Below are positions 42,770-50,699 of a DNA stretch of 64,000 bases, piece after piece. Where the stretch lies: the NCBI RefSeq assembly GCF_958304185.1, contig NZ_OY284433.1, positions 1,426,001 to 1,490,000 of the forward strand, written 5' to 3'. The stretch comes from an uncultured Erythrobacter sp. Lineage in GTDB: Bacteria; Pseudomonadota; Alphaproteobacteria; Sphingomonadales; Sphingomonadaceae. Position numbers and translations under genes: made by a program. The notes below the pieces were generated by a model. The model was not told the DNA's origin and ran no database searches. It saw only the letters and a program-made list of their open reading frames with translations. The number at the start of each line of letters is the position of its first letter. Within the stretch, counting starts at the first letter, position 1.

Positions 42770-42869
42770 ACCATGCAAACCATGTCAATCATGCGAACCA
42801 TAGGTCTCCATGTGATGCTGGTCTTCAGGGAATAAATGCAAACATGGTCAGCATGGTTACCATGACGAC
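42770..42869. repeat. Inverted clusters of 9-bp CATG-containing repeats (iteron-like)
   Basis: Cluster 1 (42770-42805) is four 9-bp units: ACCATGCAA, ACCATGTCA, ATCATGCGA, ACCATAGGT. Cluster 2 (42843-42869) is CATGGTCAG, CATGGTTAC, CATGACGAC in the opposite orientation. The consensus CATGGTTNN is repeated head-to-tail in each cluster, and the clusters face each other across about 37 bases. It lies between the HUH-like gene and a small HTH gene in the 256-bp gap 42634-42889. Confidence 0.65.
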
Positions 42870-42889
42870 CTATTGGAATTGATGTTGAT

Positions 42890-43300
42890 ATGCCTAAGCG
42901 AAACATGGTTCCCGACGCTGAATGGGATCGCCAAGGACGGCTACTGGAACTCGGCGTCAAGCACGCTTCAGAGATCGCCATGGAGCTCGGTGTCTCATCC
43001 CAAACGGTCTCCCGGGAAATGAAACGCCGAGGGTATCGGAAGAATGCCCTCCTGCATGTTAGCGTAGCAAAGATCGAAAGCTACCTTGCCAAGAAGGCTC
43101 GAATGAAGGCGATCATGGATCTCCCCGAAGCCCGTCGCCGTCAGCACATAGCCCACGCGAACATGGAAGCTTTAGAGGAAATGATGCGCGCGATCATGCA
43201 GGCTAACATGGATGGTGACATTACCAAGGCCAATGCGGTGATCGAACCCCTTGCCGATGCGGTCGGGATAAAGCTCCATGGCAAGCGCCGGCGTGCCTGA
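42890..43300 (+). CDS. Small HTH protein
   Basis: The 136-residue basic protein contains a clear helix-turn-helix at about residues 20-50 (VKHASEIAMELGVSSQTVSR, then EMKRRGYRK), similar to the HTH of resolvases and transposases. The C-terminal half is helical and methionine-rich (NMEALEEMMRAIMQANMDG) and ends in KRRRA. No family was recognised. Its start is 21 bases past a 9-bp repeat array, so it may bind that array. It could be a replication/partition accessory or an autoregulator. Confidence 0.65.
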   Translation: MPKRNMVPDAEWDRQGRLLELGVKHASEIAMELGVSSQTVSREMKRRGYRKNALLHVSVAKIESYLAKKARMKAIMDLPEARRRQHIAHANMEALEEMMRAIMQANMDGDITKANAVIEPLADAVGIKLHGKRRRA

Positions 43301-43668
43301 TGGGTAACATGGGCTCTGAGACATTGAACTTCGCGATCTCGCGCACTTCCGCCCACCACCGGCGAGCAGCGGAATGGCCGTTTCCTGCGGCTCCTCGGCT
43401 AGACAATCATCTTCCCTTGATTCACTGAATCAACTTAGCGGGGATGCATGCGTTTCCCAACGCGAGGCCTCCCGCTTCCATCGCGGTGTTCTCGTAGGTC
43501 CCTGTGATCGACACATCACAAGGTTCTACGACATGCCCAGCAAGCTGTATCAATTCCGCATCAAGCGCTCCGGCGAGGAAACCTCCTTCCCCCACATGAT
43601 CGCACCCACGCGGCCAAGAAGCTTGAGAACAACGTCGCCCCAAGGCAGCATGTCTTATCCGGCGCGTC
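43301..43668. other. Gene-poor stretch with a dyad and a possible gene remnant
   Basis: No convincing gene lies in these 368 bases. TGTGAT-CGACAC-ATCACA (43503-43520) is a perfect 6-bp dyad. Thirteen bases on, an ATG (43533) opens MPSKLYQFRIKRSGEE, which looks like a genuine protein start. The frame then degenerates and runs antisense into the 3' end of rtcA, ending at 43733. I treat it as a probable gene remnant. Confidence 0.3.
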
Positions 43669-44685
43669 TCAACGGATCTCTACGACCTGTCGTCCGCGTT
43701 CGTCCTGCGCGAACCTCGTCGTGCGGCCGGTGAAGCGCTCGATCAGCGCAGCCGCTGTGCGCGTGTGCTCGCTGATCTTGACGCTGGTGAAGGAACCACC
43801 TCCGGCGATCGCCATGGGCAGCAGGAGCTGGTCCTGAAGGTAGGGGCCGGCAAACGCGCCTGACGCCTCGTAGCCCGCCATGCGCTTTCCGGCTGTCACA
43901 CCGATCTTTTCGGCAGAGAGGCCAAGCTTCCCGAAGCCCGACACCACCTCGGTGACGTGTTCGAAGGGTGCTTCGAGCAGCATTGCGATGCCTGGTCCCT
44001 GGTCGGCGGGCAGCTCGCGGATTGTGATACTGTCAGGCTCCCAATCGGGCAGAACCTTCATTGCCGCCTTGCGGATACGCGCGGCGATCCCCGGATCAAG
44101 TGAGGCGAATAGCACCGTCCCGGACTGCGCAAGCGGCTGGCCGCGTTCATGGCATTCTATCCGGCGGAGCGGGGAAGGTTCGATCTCGATCTCGATCCGC
44201 CCGCCACCGCGAGGAAAGAAGCCGTGGCGCTTGATGGTCGCTGTGACGCGCGGTCCCATCCGCTCGAACACGGGCAGGAAGCAGCGCGCCATGAACTCGA
44301 ACGGCGGCGCCATAGAGGCATGGGTGCCCCCTTCGATCACCAGATGCGAGGGCACACCGGCGAGCGCAAGCGGCACCAGCAGCGTCTGGAGGACGAGCGC
44401 GGTCGATCCCGCCGTGCCCACGGCAAACCGGTATTCGCCGGGCTGCACGCTGCCGGGGCGGAAGGTGATCCGGCTCGAGCCGAGCTCCAGCCCCTCGCAC
44501 TCCGCACCGCCCACCGCACAAGCAGCCTCGATCGCGGTCATGTGCTGGCGCATCAGCCCCGGCTGATCGCGGCCTGCGCGAATCTTCTCGATAGTGAAAG
44601 GCTCTCCGGTGAGGAGTGAAAGCGCACTAGCATAGCGCAGAACCTGCCCGCCGCCTTCGCCCTCGGAGCCGTCGATGGTGATCAT
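43669..44685 (-). CDS. rtcA: RNA 3'-terminal phosphate cyclase
   Basis: RtcA converts RNA 3'-phosphates to 2',3'-cyclic phosphates via an adenylated histidine. The 338-residue protein opens ITIDGSEGEGGGQVLRYAS and has IRAGRDQPGLMRQH, FFPRGGGRIEIEIEP and the catalytic histidine in VKISEHTRTAAALIERF (about residue 308). Length matches the family. The start overlaps the stop of an unknown gene by four bases, and rtcB lies beyond that. The three genes are therefore one operon, presumably under RtcR and sigma-54 control. Confidence 0.95.
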   Translation of the reverse strand: MITIDGSEGEGGGQVLRYASALSLLTGEPFTIEKIRAGRDQPGLMRQHMTAIEAACAVGGAECEGLELGSSRITFRPGSVQPGEYRFAVGTAGSTALVLQTLLVPLALAGVPSHLVIEGGTHASMAPPFEFMARCFLPVFERMGPRVTATIKRHGFFPRGGGRIEIEIEPSPLRRIECHERGQPLAQSGTVLFASLDPGIAARIRKAAMKVLPDWEPDSITIRELPADQGPGIAMLLEAPFEHVTEVVSGFGKLGLSAEKIGVTAGKRMAGYEASGAFAGPYLQDQLLLPMAIAGGGSFTSVKISEHTRTAAALIERFTGRTTRFAQDERGRQVVEIR

Positions 44686-45170
44686 ATTTGCCTGTCTTTT
44701 CCATTATCTGGCGGTGTTAGCGTTCGGATCCACCAGAACATCCAAGGGTCCGCTTTGCGACTGTCCGACGGCGAAACTCCGAAATCGCCAATCCCATTTT
44801 CTACATCGGAAAATGCCGCTGAAAGGAGGCGAAGCCGTGCGTTTCCCACCGTCATCTCCAACGTCTCACCGATCGGGCTGAGCCGGAGATCAGCAGCATC
44901 AGGTTCGAACGCGATCCGCAGCTTTGTGAACTTCCCGTCAGTTTTGTGACCGTAGTTCGGAACGCTGAGAATAGCGTCGGTTATCGGCGCAAGGTTCAGG
45001 GTTCGGTAGCAAGGTTCGCCGCCGCGCATGCGATCAAGCAGGTTGCGGATTGATCGGCAGCCTGCCTGATCGGCTGTGAAATGCCAGCCTCGCCATGAGC
45101 GGTTCGGCTCGGCATAGCGCCATACGAAAATGCGTCCCTCTTGCTTCCATTCGCTCACCCAGTCGCGCAT
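44682..45170 (-). CDS. Unknown protein between rtcB and rtcA
   Basis: This 162-residue protein is not recognised. It is tryptophan-rich at the start (MRDWVSEWKQEGRIFVWRY, WRGWHF) with a soluble alpha+beta character, and the C-terminus again has a WMFWWIRTL cluster. A central block (CYRTLNLAPITDAILSVPNY) and a later strand-rich region (LRIAFEPDAADLRLSP) suggest a compact domain. No signal peptide or membrane segment is seen. It starts 31 bases after the rtcB stop and overlaps rtcA by four bases, so it is translated with the RNA-repair enzymes and probably helps them. Confidence 0.75.
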   Translation of the reverse strand: MRDWVSEWKQEGRIFVWRYAEPNRSWRGWHFTADQAGCRSIRNLLDRMRGGEPCYRTLNLAPITDAILSVPNYGHKTDGKFTKLRIAFEPDAADLRLSPIGETLEMTVGNARLRLLSAAFSDVENGIGDFGVSPSDSRKADPWMFWWIRTLTPPDNGKDRQI

Positions 45171-45201
45171 GGCTCGTCCCCGAGTGATGGCGTGAAGGGG
45201 A

Positions 45202-46428
45202 TCACCCCTTCACGCACACAACCTGCTTCAGCGTATGCACGATCTCGACCAGATCGGCCTGTGCGGCCATCACTTTCTCGATCGGCTTGTAGGCGCGCGG
45301 GGTCTCGTCGATCACACCTTCGTCCTTGCGGCAGGCGACGCCCGCCGTGTCGGCGATGTGCTCGTCGAGCGTGACCAGCTTCTTGGCCTCGGTGCGCGAC
45401 ATGATGCGTCCCGCGCCGTGCGAGCAGCTGTCAAAGCTGTCGGGGTTGCCCAGCCCGCGCACAATAAAGCTCTTCGCTCCCATCGAGCCCGGAATGATCC
45501 CCAGCGTCCCCTTGGCCGCACGCACCGCACCCTTGCGGGTAACGAGCACGTTCTCCCCGAAGTGGTTCTCGCGCGTCACGTAGTTGTGGTGGCAGTTCAC
45601 CGCCTCGCACGCCGCCTCGAAGGGCTTGGCGATCTGAGACCGCAGGGCGGCGATGACATGGGTCATCATCACCTGGCGGTTCAGCCGTGCGAAGTCCTGC
45701 GCCCACTCGACCGCTTCGACATAGTCGTCGAAGTGATCAGTCCCTTCCGGGAAGTAGGCGAGGTCAGCGTCGGGCAGGTTGATATGCCACTTGCGCATGT
45801 CCTGCTTGGCGAGCTCGATGAAGAACGTCCCGATGGCGTTCCCCACCCCGCGGCTGCCGGAATGGAGCATCACCCAAACTGCTTGGGCTTCATCGAGGCA
45901 TAGCTCGATGAAGTGGTTGCCCGTTCCCAGCGTCCCGAGATGCACCAAATGGTTGGTGCGTTCGAGCCGCGGGTATTTCGCAACGATGCGGTCGAAGCGG
46001 CGCACTAGCGTTGCCCAGTTTTCGATCACTTCGGAAGGCGGATCACCCCAAGCACCCTTGTCGCGCCCGCCACGCCCCGAGGAGCGCCCATGAGGCACGG
46101 CGCGTTCAATTGCTGCGCGAATACCTTCCAGGTTGTCCGGTAGGTCGCTCGCCATCAGCGAGGTGCGCGCGGCCATCATTCCGCAGCCGATGTCTACACC
46201 GACCGCCGCGGGGATAACTGCGCCCTTGGTCGGGATCACAGATCCGACGGTCGCACCGATCCCGACGTGCACATCTGGCATTGCCGCAACATGCTTGAAG
46301 ATGAAGGGCATCTGCGCCGCCCGAGCGAGCTGGGCGCGCGCCTTGTCGTCCACCGGAACGCCTCTGGTCCACGCCTTGATCGGCGCACCCCCTTCGACTT
46401 CGTGCAGTTCGTATCCGGTCTGGGTCAT
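45202..46428 (-). CDS. rtcB: RNA-splicing ligase
   Basis: RtcB joins RNA 3'-phosphate or 2',3'-cyclic phosphate ends to 5'-OH ends using GTP and Mn. The 408-residue protein has PDVHVGIGATVGSVIP, VDIGCGM (metal cysteine), GTLGTGNHFIE, MLHSGSRGVGN, the HHN of NCHHNYVTREN and the guanylated histidine in CSHGAGRIMSR. The bacterial RtcB-type length (about 400) fits. It is the first gene of the minus-strand rtc operon and has a sigma-54-type promoter about 103 bases upstream. Confidence 0.96.
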   Translation of the reverse strand: MTQTGYELHEVEGGAPIKAWTRGVPVDDKARAQLARAAQMPFIFKHVAAMPDVHVGIGATVGSVIPTKGAVIPAAVGVDIGCGMMAARTSLMASDLPDNLEGIRAAIERAVPHGRSSGRGGRDKGAWGDPPSEVIENWATLVRRFDRIVAKYPRLERTNHLVHLGTLGTGNHFIELCLDEAQAVWVMLHSGSRGVGNAIGTFFIELAKQDMRKWHINLPDADLAYFPEGTDHFDDYVEAVEWAQDFARLNRQVMMTHVIAALRSQIAKPFEAACEAVNCHHNYVTRENHFGENVLVTRKGAVRAAKGTLGIIPGSMGAKSFIVRGLGNPDSFDSCSHGAGRIMSRTEAKKLVTLDEHIADTAGVACRKDEGVIDETPRAYKPIEKVMAAQADLVEIVHTLKQVVCVKG

Positions 46429-46495
46429 TGTCCTAATCCTTGTCGCAGAGGTCTTGGGGTGGCCGGCCCATTCCGGCCACCCCGGCCTCGTCGCT

Positions 46496-46546
46496 GCCGG
46501 GTTGTTCGACGAACCCGGCGCTCATGACATAGCAGCGAGCGTGCCA
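46496..46546 (-). promoter_or_regulatory. Sigma-54 promoter of the rtc operon with adjacent palindrome
   Basis: On the minus strand 46546-46531 reads TGGCACGCTCGCTGCT, with the GG and GC doublets ten bases apart as in sigma-54 promoters. The dyad GCCGGGTT-N8-AACCCGGC (46496-46519) lies just downstream, at the expected transcription start, and would form a hairpin at the 5' end of the mRNA. Confidence 0.7.
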
Positions 46547-46628
46547 AACCGTCGGTTGCAACCTTTTTATCGCCTATAGCACTGTAGAATAACAATTTCT
46601 TGAACAAGCCTCGGCAAGCGCGAATTTC

Positions 46629-46680
46629 TTCCTATTCGCAAATTCCTATCGCATTCTATCAAGATTTATCCTACAGGATA
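46629..46680. promoter_or_regulatory. Candidate RtcR-binding repeats upstream of rtcR
   Basis: TTCCTATTCGCA (46629-46640) and TTCCTATCGCA (46643-46653) are near-direct repeats, followed by TTCTATC. TATCCT-AC-AGGATA (46667-46680) is a perfect dyad overlapping the rtcR Shine-Dalgarno. The AT-rich segment is where upstream activator sites for the divergent sigma-54 promoter, or an autoregulatory site, would be expected. Confidence 0.4.
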
Positions 46681-46683
46681 GCA

Positions 46684-48288
46684 ATGGCACGCACCACAGT
46701 GATCGGCTTTCTTGGCAGCACGCTGGACGGCAGCAAGCGCGATTCCTCGCGCTGGCACAAGTGGCGACCCACCGTGAGTTTGTGCATGCACCAGGATCTC
46801 AGGGTCGATCGCCTAGTGCTGCTGCACGGCGCGAAGCATGCCGATCTCGCCCGTTTCGTTACGTCCGACATTGCCTCGGTTTCACCCGAGACCCGCGTCG
46901 AACCGCATCTTGTCCAGTTCGACGACGCCTGGGATTTCGAGGAGGTCTATACCGGCCTCCTTGATTTCGCGCACGGGTTTGCCTTCGACCCTGAGGCGGA
47001 GGATTACCTTGTCCACATCACCACTGGCACGCATGTCGCGCAGATCTGCCTGTTTCTGCTGGCCGAAGCGCGTTTCATCCCTGGTAAGCTGCTACAGACC
47101 CAGCCAGCGCGGGGAATGCCAGACCCGGTCGGAACGTGGAACGCCATCGACCTCAATCTGTTGCGTTACGACAGCATCGCCCGCCGCTTCGCTGAGGCAC
47201 AACAGGACAGCGCCTCGCTGCTCAAAAGCGGGATCGCAACGCGCAACGCCGCATTCAACCGAATGATCGCCGAGATCGAGCAGGTCGCCTCGCGCAGCGC
47301 CGCCCCGATGCTGCTGATGGGGCCGACAGGCGCTGGCAAGAGCCAGCTCGCCCGCCGCATCTACGAATTGAAGGCAAGCCGCCATCGCCTGTCCGGCCCG
47401 TTCGTCGAGGTCAATTGCGCAACGCTGAAAGGCGACAGCGCCATGTCGGCGCTGTTCGGGCACCGCAAAGGCGCGTTCACGGGCGCCATGGCAGAGCGCG
47501 CCGGTCTGCTCCGCAGCGCAGACGGCGGAATGCTGTTCCTCGACGAGATCGGCGAGCTTGGCCTCGACGAGCAGGCGATGATCCTGCGTGCTGTCGAGGA
47601 GGGGCGTTTCCTGCCGCTCGGAGCCGACAAGGAGGTGACCAGCCGCTTCCAGCTCATCGCCGGGACCAACCGCGAGCTGCTGGCCGAGGTCACGGCGGGA
47701 CGGTTCCGCGAAGATCTGTTCGCGCGCCTCAACCTCTGGACCTTCCGTCTGCCCAGCCTTGCCGAACGGCCCGAGGACATCGAACCCAACCTCGATTACG
47801 AGATGGAGCGTTTCGCCGCGGCCCAAGATCTGCGCGTCACCTTCAACAAGGAGGCGCGTGAGACCTACCTTGCCTTTGCCACCAGCAACGCAGCCTTGTG
47901 GCGGGGCAACTTTCGCGACCTGTCGGCGAGCGTCACCCGCATGGCGACCCTCGCACCTTCTGGGCGGATCGACCGAGAGACCGCCGAGCTGGAGATCTCG
48001 CGCCTCAGGTTGCTATGGTCAGGCGGCACATCGGTCGAGCAGGACATCCTTGCGGCAATCCTCAGCGAGGAGGAACTTGCCGACGTCGATCCCTTCGACC
48101 GCGCGCAGCTCTCTGAGGTGGTGCGGGTATGCCGACAGAGCGCGAGCTTGTCGGAAGCTGGACGCACCTTGTTCGCCGCCTCTCTCAAACGGCGCAGCTC
48201 GACCAACGACGCCGATCGTCTGCGCAAATATCTCGCCCGGTTCGGGCTCAGCTTCGACCGCATGAAAGATACGTCCGGCGCTTCATGA
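46684..48288 (+). CDS. rtcR: Sigma-54-dependent activator of the rtc operon (CARF-AAA+)
   Basis: RtcR activates sigma-54 transcription of rtcBA when its N-terminal CARF domain senses damaged RNA ends. From the ATG at 46684 it has 534 residues. The CARF-type region (residues 1-180) contains TVIGFLGSTLDGSKRDSSRW, PWDFEEVY-like DAWDFEEVYTGL and the nucleotide-site HITTGTHVAQICLFLL. The AAA+ domain has Walker A GPTGAGKS (about 212), the sigma-54 contact loop GAFTGA (about 262) and Walker B FLDEIGELG. A C-terminal helical region follows. It is divergent from rtcB. The ATG is preceded by AGGA within a dyad. Confidence 0.95.
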   Translation: MARTTVIGFLGSTLDGSKRDSSRWHKWRPTVSLCMHQDLRVDRLVLLHGAKHADLARFVTSDIASVSPETRVEPHLVQFDDAWDFEEVYTGLLDFAHGFAFDPEAEDYLVHITTGTHVAQICLFLLAEARFIPGKLLQTQPARGMPDPVGTWNAIDLNLLRYDSIARRFAEAQQDSASLLKSGIATRNAAFNRMIAEIEQVASRSAAPMLLMGPTGAGKSQLARRIYELKASRHRLSGPFVEVNCATLKGDSAMSALFGHRKGAFTGAMAERAGLLRSADGGMLFLDEIGELGLDEQAMILRAVEEGRFLPLGADKEVTSRFQLIAGTNRELLAEVTAGRFREDLFARLNLWTFRLPSLAERPEDIEPNLDYEMERFAAAQDLRVTFNKEARETYLAFATSNAALWRGNFRDLSASVTRMATLAPSGRIDRETAELEISRLRLLWSGGTSVEQDILAAILSEEELADVDPFDRAQLSEVVRVCRQSASLSEAGRTLFAASLKRRSSTNDADRLRKYLARFGLSFDRMKDTSGAS

Positions 48289-48289
48289 C

Positions 48290-48322
48290 AACCCGACGCC
48301 GCATGGCGTGACCGGGTTCTTC
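48290..48322 (+). terminator. Hairpin after rtcR
   Basis: AACCCGACGCC (48290-48300) pairs with GGCGT and CGGGTT (48305-48318) with a 3-base bulge, followed by CTTC. It starts two bases past the rtcR stop codon. Confidence 0.45.
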
Positions 48323-48413
48323 GACCGAGAATTGATTCCCCACCCACGCGCATACGTTGCCCATCCGCCGCCGCTGCCGCGTATCACTGCTCCTGCCTAT
48401 CCCACATTCAGCA

Positions 48414-48450
48414 GGCCGCCTCGCTTGTCATGATCAGACAACCGAGGCGG
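48414..48450. terminator. Strong bidirectional hairpin between convergent rtcR and the DUF5131 gene
   Basis: GCCGCCTCG (48414-48422) pairs with CGAGGCGGC (48442-48450), and the inner TTGTC/GACAA extends the stem to about 14 pairs around a 7-base loop. It lies between two convergent genes and likely terminates both. Confidence 0.6.
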
Positions 48451-48468
48451 CAAGCCGGATGCGAAGTC

Positions 48469-49314
48469 CTATGACATGAGAACCGTGGACCTCGGCGGCA
48501 TTAGCTGTTTGAGCAAATCAGCCACTTCTTGAGCGTGCTCCCGTCTCAGTTCGCAAGCCACGGTGTCGGGCCGATGAAAGTATCGGATGCCGTCAAGCAT
48601 ATCTGACCCATGTCCGACCTGAGCCCCCTCCTGCTTGAAGTTGAAGATCAGGCCCAGTTCACAGCACTGCTCGCGCAAGCTGCGTGCCCAATCCAAATCC
48701 ATCGGACGAGCACCGCGCCCGCTCTCACCGCCTACGATCACCCAGTCTGGTGCGGTCGTATGGTCGAGCTCAATTGGCCCCAGCAACGGCTCGAAGCTGC
48801 CGAAGGTGAACAGAGGTTCGAACTTCAGTGAGGCGGCGCGCAGCTTGCGAGCATCTCGATCATACTCAGCCTGGTTCGCCATCGTGGCCCCAAGCGCCAC
48901 ATTGCTCGGCAGGCTTTCGACCATCTTCTCTACGTTGCCGATGCGCTTCGTGAGCAGCAACCAGACGAGCTGCGGTGTTCGCTCAATCAGATCGAACAGG
49001 TCAGAGCGCCACGAAGGATCGATCTCATTATCGAAGACATCGGCCAGCGAAGCGCAGAACACGAAGGGCCGTTTGCCAGAAGCAAGTGCCTTCCGGTTCC
49101 AGCTGAGCGGCTTCTTCCAGTTCGCAGGTGAGGTGCGCACACGGGGTTCACCGGCGCCCCACTTCACCCTGCCATAGCGCTGATCCATCTGCACCTGCGC
49201 ATAGCAGTTATCGCACGCTGGGCTGATCTGCGTGCAGCCGATCCACGGGTTAAAGGTGTGGTCCGTCCACTCGATTTTCGTATTTTCCAAGGTATTACCT
49301 CCATGCGTCGCCAT
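48469..49314 (-). CDS. DUF5131 (phage Gp37/Gp68) family protein
   Basis: The 281-residue protein begins NTKIEWTDHTFNPWIGCTQI and carries the cysteine set C-x6-C-x2-C in CTQISPACDNCYA. FCASLADVFD and WVIVGGESGRGARPMD follow. This is the Gp37/Gp68 pattern found in phages and islands. The cysteine spacing and downstream segments resemble radical-SAM-like enzymes, but the function is unknown. It is convergent with rtcR. Association with RNA repair may be chance or may point to a nucleic-acid-related role. Confidence 0.85.
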   Translation of the reverse strand: MATHGGNTLENTKIEWTDHTFNPWIGCTQISPACDNCYAQVQMDQRYGRVKWGAGEPRVRTSPANWKKPLSWNRKALASGKRPFVFCASLADVFDNEIDPSWRSDLFDLIERTPQLVWLLLTKRIGNVEKMVESLPSNVALGATMANQAEYDRDARKLRAASLKFEPLFTFGSFEPLLGPIELDHTTAPDWVIVGGESGRGARPMDLDWARSLREQCCELGLIFNFKQEGAQVGHGSDMLDGIRYFHRPDTVACELRREHAQEVADLLKQLMPPRSTVLMS

Positions 49315-49411
49315 CAGGATCGATGGAGGTTCTGCATTCTAGTCACACTTTTTCGAAAGTAACGATGGATCCGTGTTTCGCTTTTTGTCCGCGCTTTAAA
49401 CAATTGAATTT

Positions 49412-49948
49412 ATGACAATAGATAAAAAGAGGCAACTTGCGCGCTGGCGACGGAATGCAAAATCTCGACGGGAACGTTTGAAGGAAGCGTCACCAAAGTC
49501 GGTCCCACTTCCGACGGAGCTTGAGGCTAGAATATGGGCGGAACGCGACAAGCGCCTCAAGAATTTCCCATGGTCGGTTTGGGACCTGAAACCCGGTCGC
49601 TACTACCCGCGCCAGACCAAGGAGAGCACCTACCCGTTCATTTGCGACGTCTGGGCGGCAATCACAATTCTTGAGCTACAGGAGCCGGGGAGAGAGGTAA
49701 GCACTCGGTTGATCAGCTCGTTTCTTTGGGAAAGGGGCAAAGACCACGGCGTTCAAAGATCCTCTCTGCGGACAAAGATAAAACGCGCGCGCGTAATAAT
49801 AGATCATCTGGAGGACGCCCCGTCTCGTGACTTCAAAGGCAAATACTGGCCGAAGTTCCCTGATAGCGTGGCGGACCATGGGTCTGGCCTGAAGCAACAC
49901 GTCGACATGGTCATGGCAAGTCTGGGTTTAAGAACCCAAGACGACTGA
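49412..49948 (+). CDS. Hypothetical protein (island)
   Basis: This 178-residue protein is not recognised. It is very basic at the N-terminus (MTIDKKRQLARWRRNAKSRR) and has a central tyrosine-rich segment PGRYYPRQTKESTYPF. An amphipathic helical region around residues 100-135 (SLRTKIKRARVIIDHL) could be a DNA-binding HTH. Codon use is less GC-biased than in the chromosomal flanks, fitting acquired DNA. It is divergent from the DUF5131 gene by 97 bp. Confidence 0.55.
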   Translation: MTIDKKRQLARWRRNAKSRRERLKEASPKSVPLPTELEARIWAERDKRLKNFPWSVWDLKPGRYYPRQTKESTYPFICDVWAAITILELQEPGREVSTRLISSFLWERGKDHGVQRSSLRTKIKRARVIIDHLEDAPSRDFKGKYWPKFPDSVADHGSGLKQHVDMVMASLGLRTQDD

Positions 49949-50022
49949 TCACGAAGCCACCCGACAGCCAACAGGGGCTGATCTACGCAGACTGCATCAC
50001 CAACCAGAAAGGTAATGCAACC

Positions 50023-50550
50023 ATGCGTAATCAATTGTTCAAATGTGAAATCACTCGTGCCGACCGGCTGGTCACAGCGTTCATCGTCGCCCATGAGGAG
50101 CGGCGTGCCTCGGAGATCATGATCCAGACCGAAATTGAAAACAATCGGGAAAACCAAGGTTTCTCAGTCGAGCGCATTGATGATGCTCTGCCTCCTCACA
50201 AGCGCAAGGGTCTCGATGCGCTCCTAGAGAGCGGTGTCGTCGGTCTGGCGAGCTATAACGACGTGCTCGGATGGCTCACCCACTCAACTCCGACTCCCAA
50301 GCTGCACTTCTACCGCATCGAGGAGATGGAGGGTGATGACTACTTCATCATCGCCCCCACCAGTGACGTAGCATCCGACCTGTATTGTGAGATCTGTGTC
50401 CTGAAGGCAGGCAAGGCCCGATTGTTTCGACTCCTTGATGGCTTCTACGACTTGAAGCCTGAGCACATGCGCGGCCTTCCGGCGCTGCTTGAATTCGGGC
50501 CTGTCGGCGTGATCAAGTGGGACGATAAAAGCGGCTGGCGGTTGGCCTGA
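50023..50550 (+). CDS. Hypothetical protein with an internal duplication
   Basis: The 175-residue protein is not recognised, but it has two similar halves. KGLDALLESGVVGLASYNDV followed by LGW (residues 60-82) aligns with RGLPALLEFGPVGVIKWDDK followed by SGW (residues 151-173), giving G-L-x-A-L-L-E-x-G-x-V-G and a closing D..GW. The preceding residues are also similar (DDALPPHKR and YDLKPEHM). This implies an ancient tandem duplication of a module of about 90 residues. It is acidic, soluble and has no signal peptide. It lies 74 bp after another unknown gene on the same strand and convergent with the DUF3644 gene. Confidence 0.6.
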   Translation: MRNQLFKCEITRADRLVTAFIVAHEERRASEIMIQTEIENNRENQGFSVERIDDALPPHKRKGLDALLESGVVGLASYNDVLGWLTHSTPTPKLHFYRIEEMEGDDYFIIAPTSDVASDLYCEICVLKAGKARLFRLLDGFYDLKPEHMRGLPALLEFGPVGVIKWDDKSGWRLA

Positions 50551-50699
50551 AGCCGGGCAAGTAGGCAGCGCGGAGTTCGATCAGGAGAAAGGCGGCTGGT
50601 GGCTTTTGTAGGCCGCTGAGAGCCTCGCCGCCAGTTCGCGGCAAGGTCCCGCTGAGCAGGCTATAAAGAATGTGACAACCTACTGCGCCGAGTGGTCCC

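Noticed and set aside
43503-43520. CRP/FNR-type binding site
   Set aside because: The half-sites TGTGA and TCACA are 8 bases apart, not the 6 needed for CRP, and no FNR core is present. Kept only as a generic dyad.
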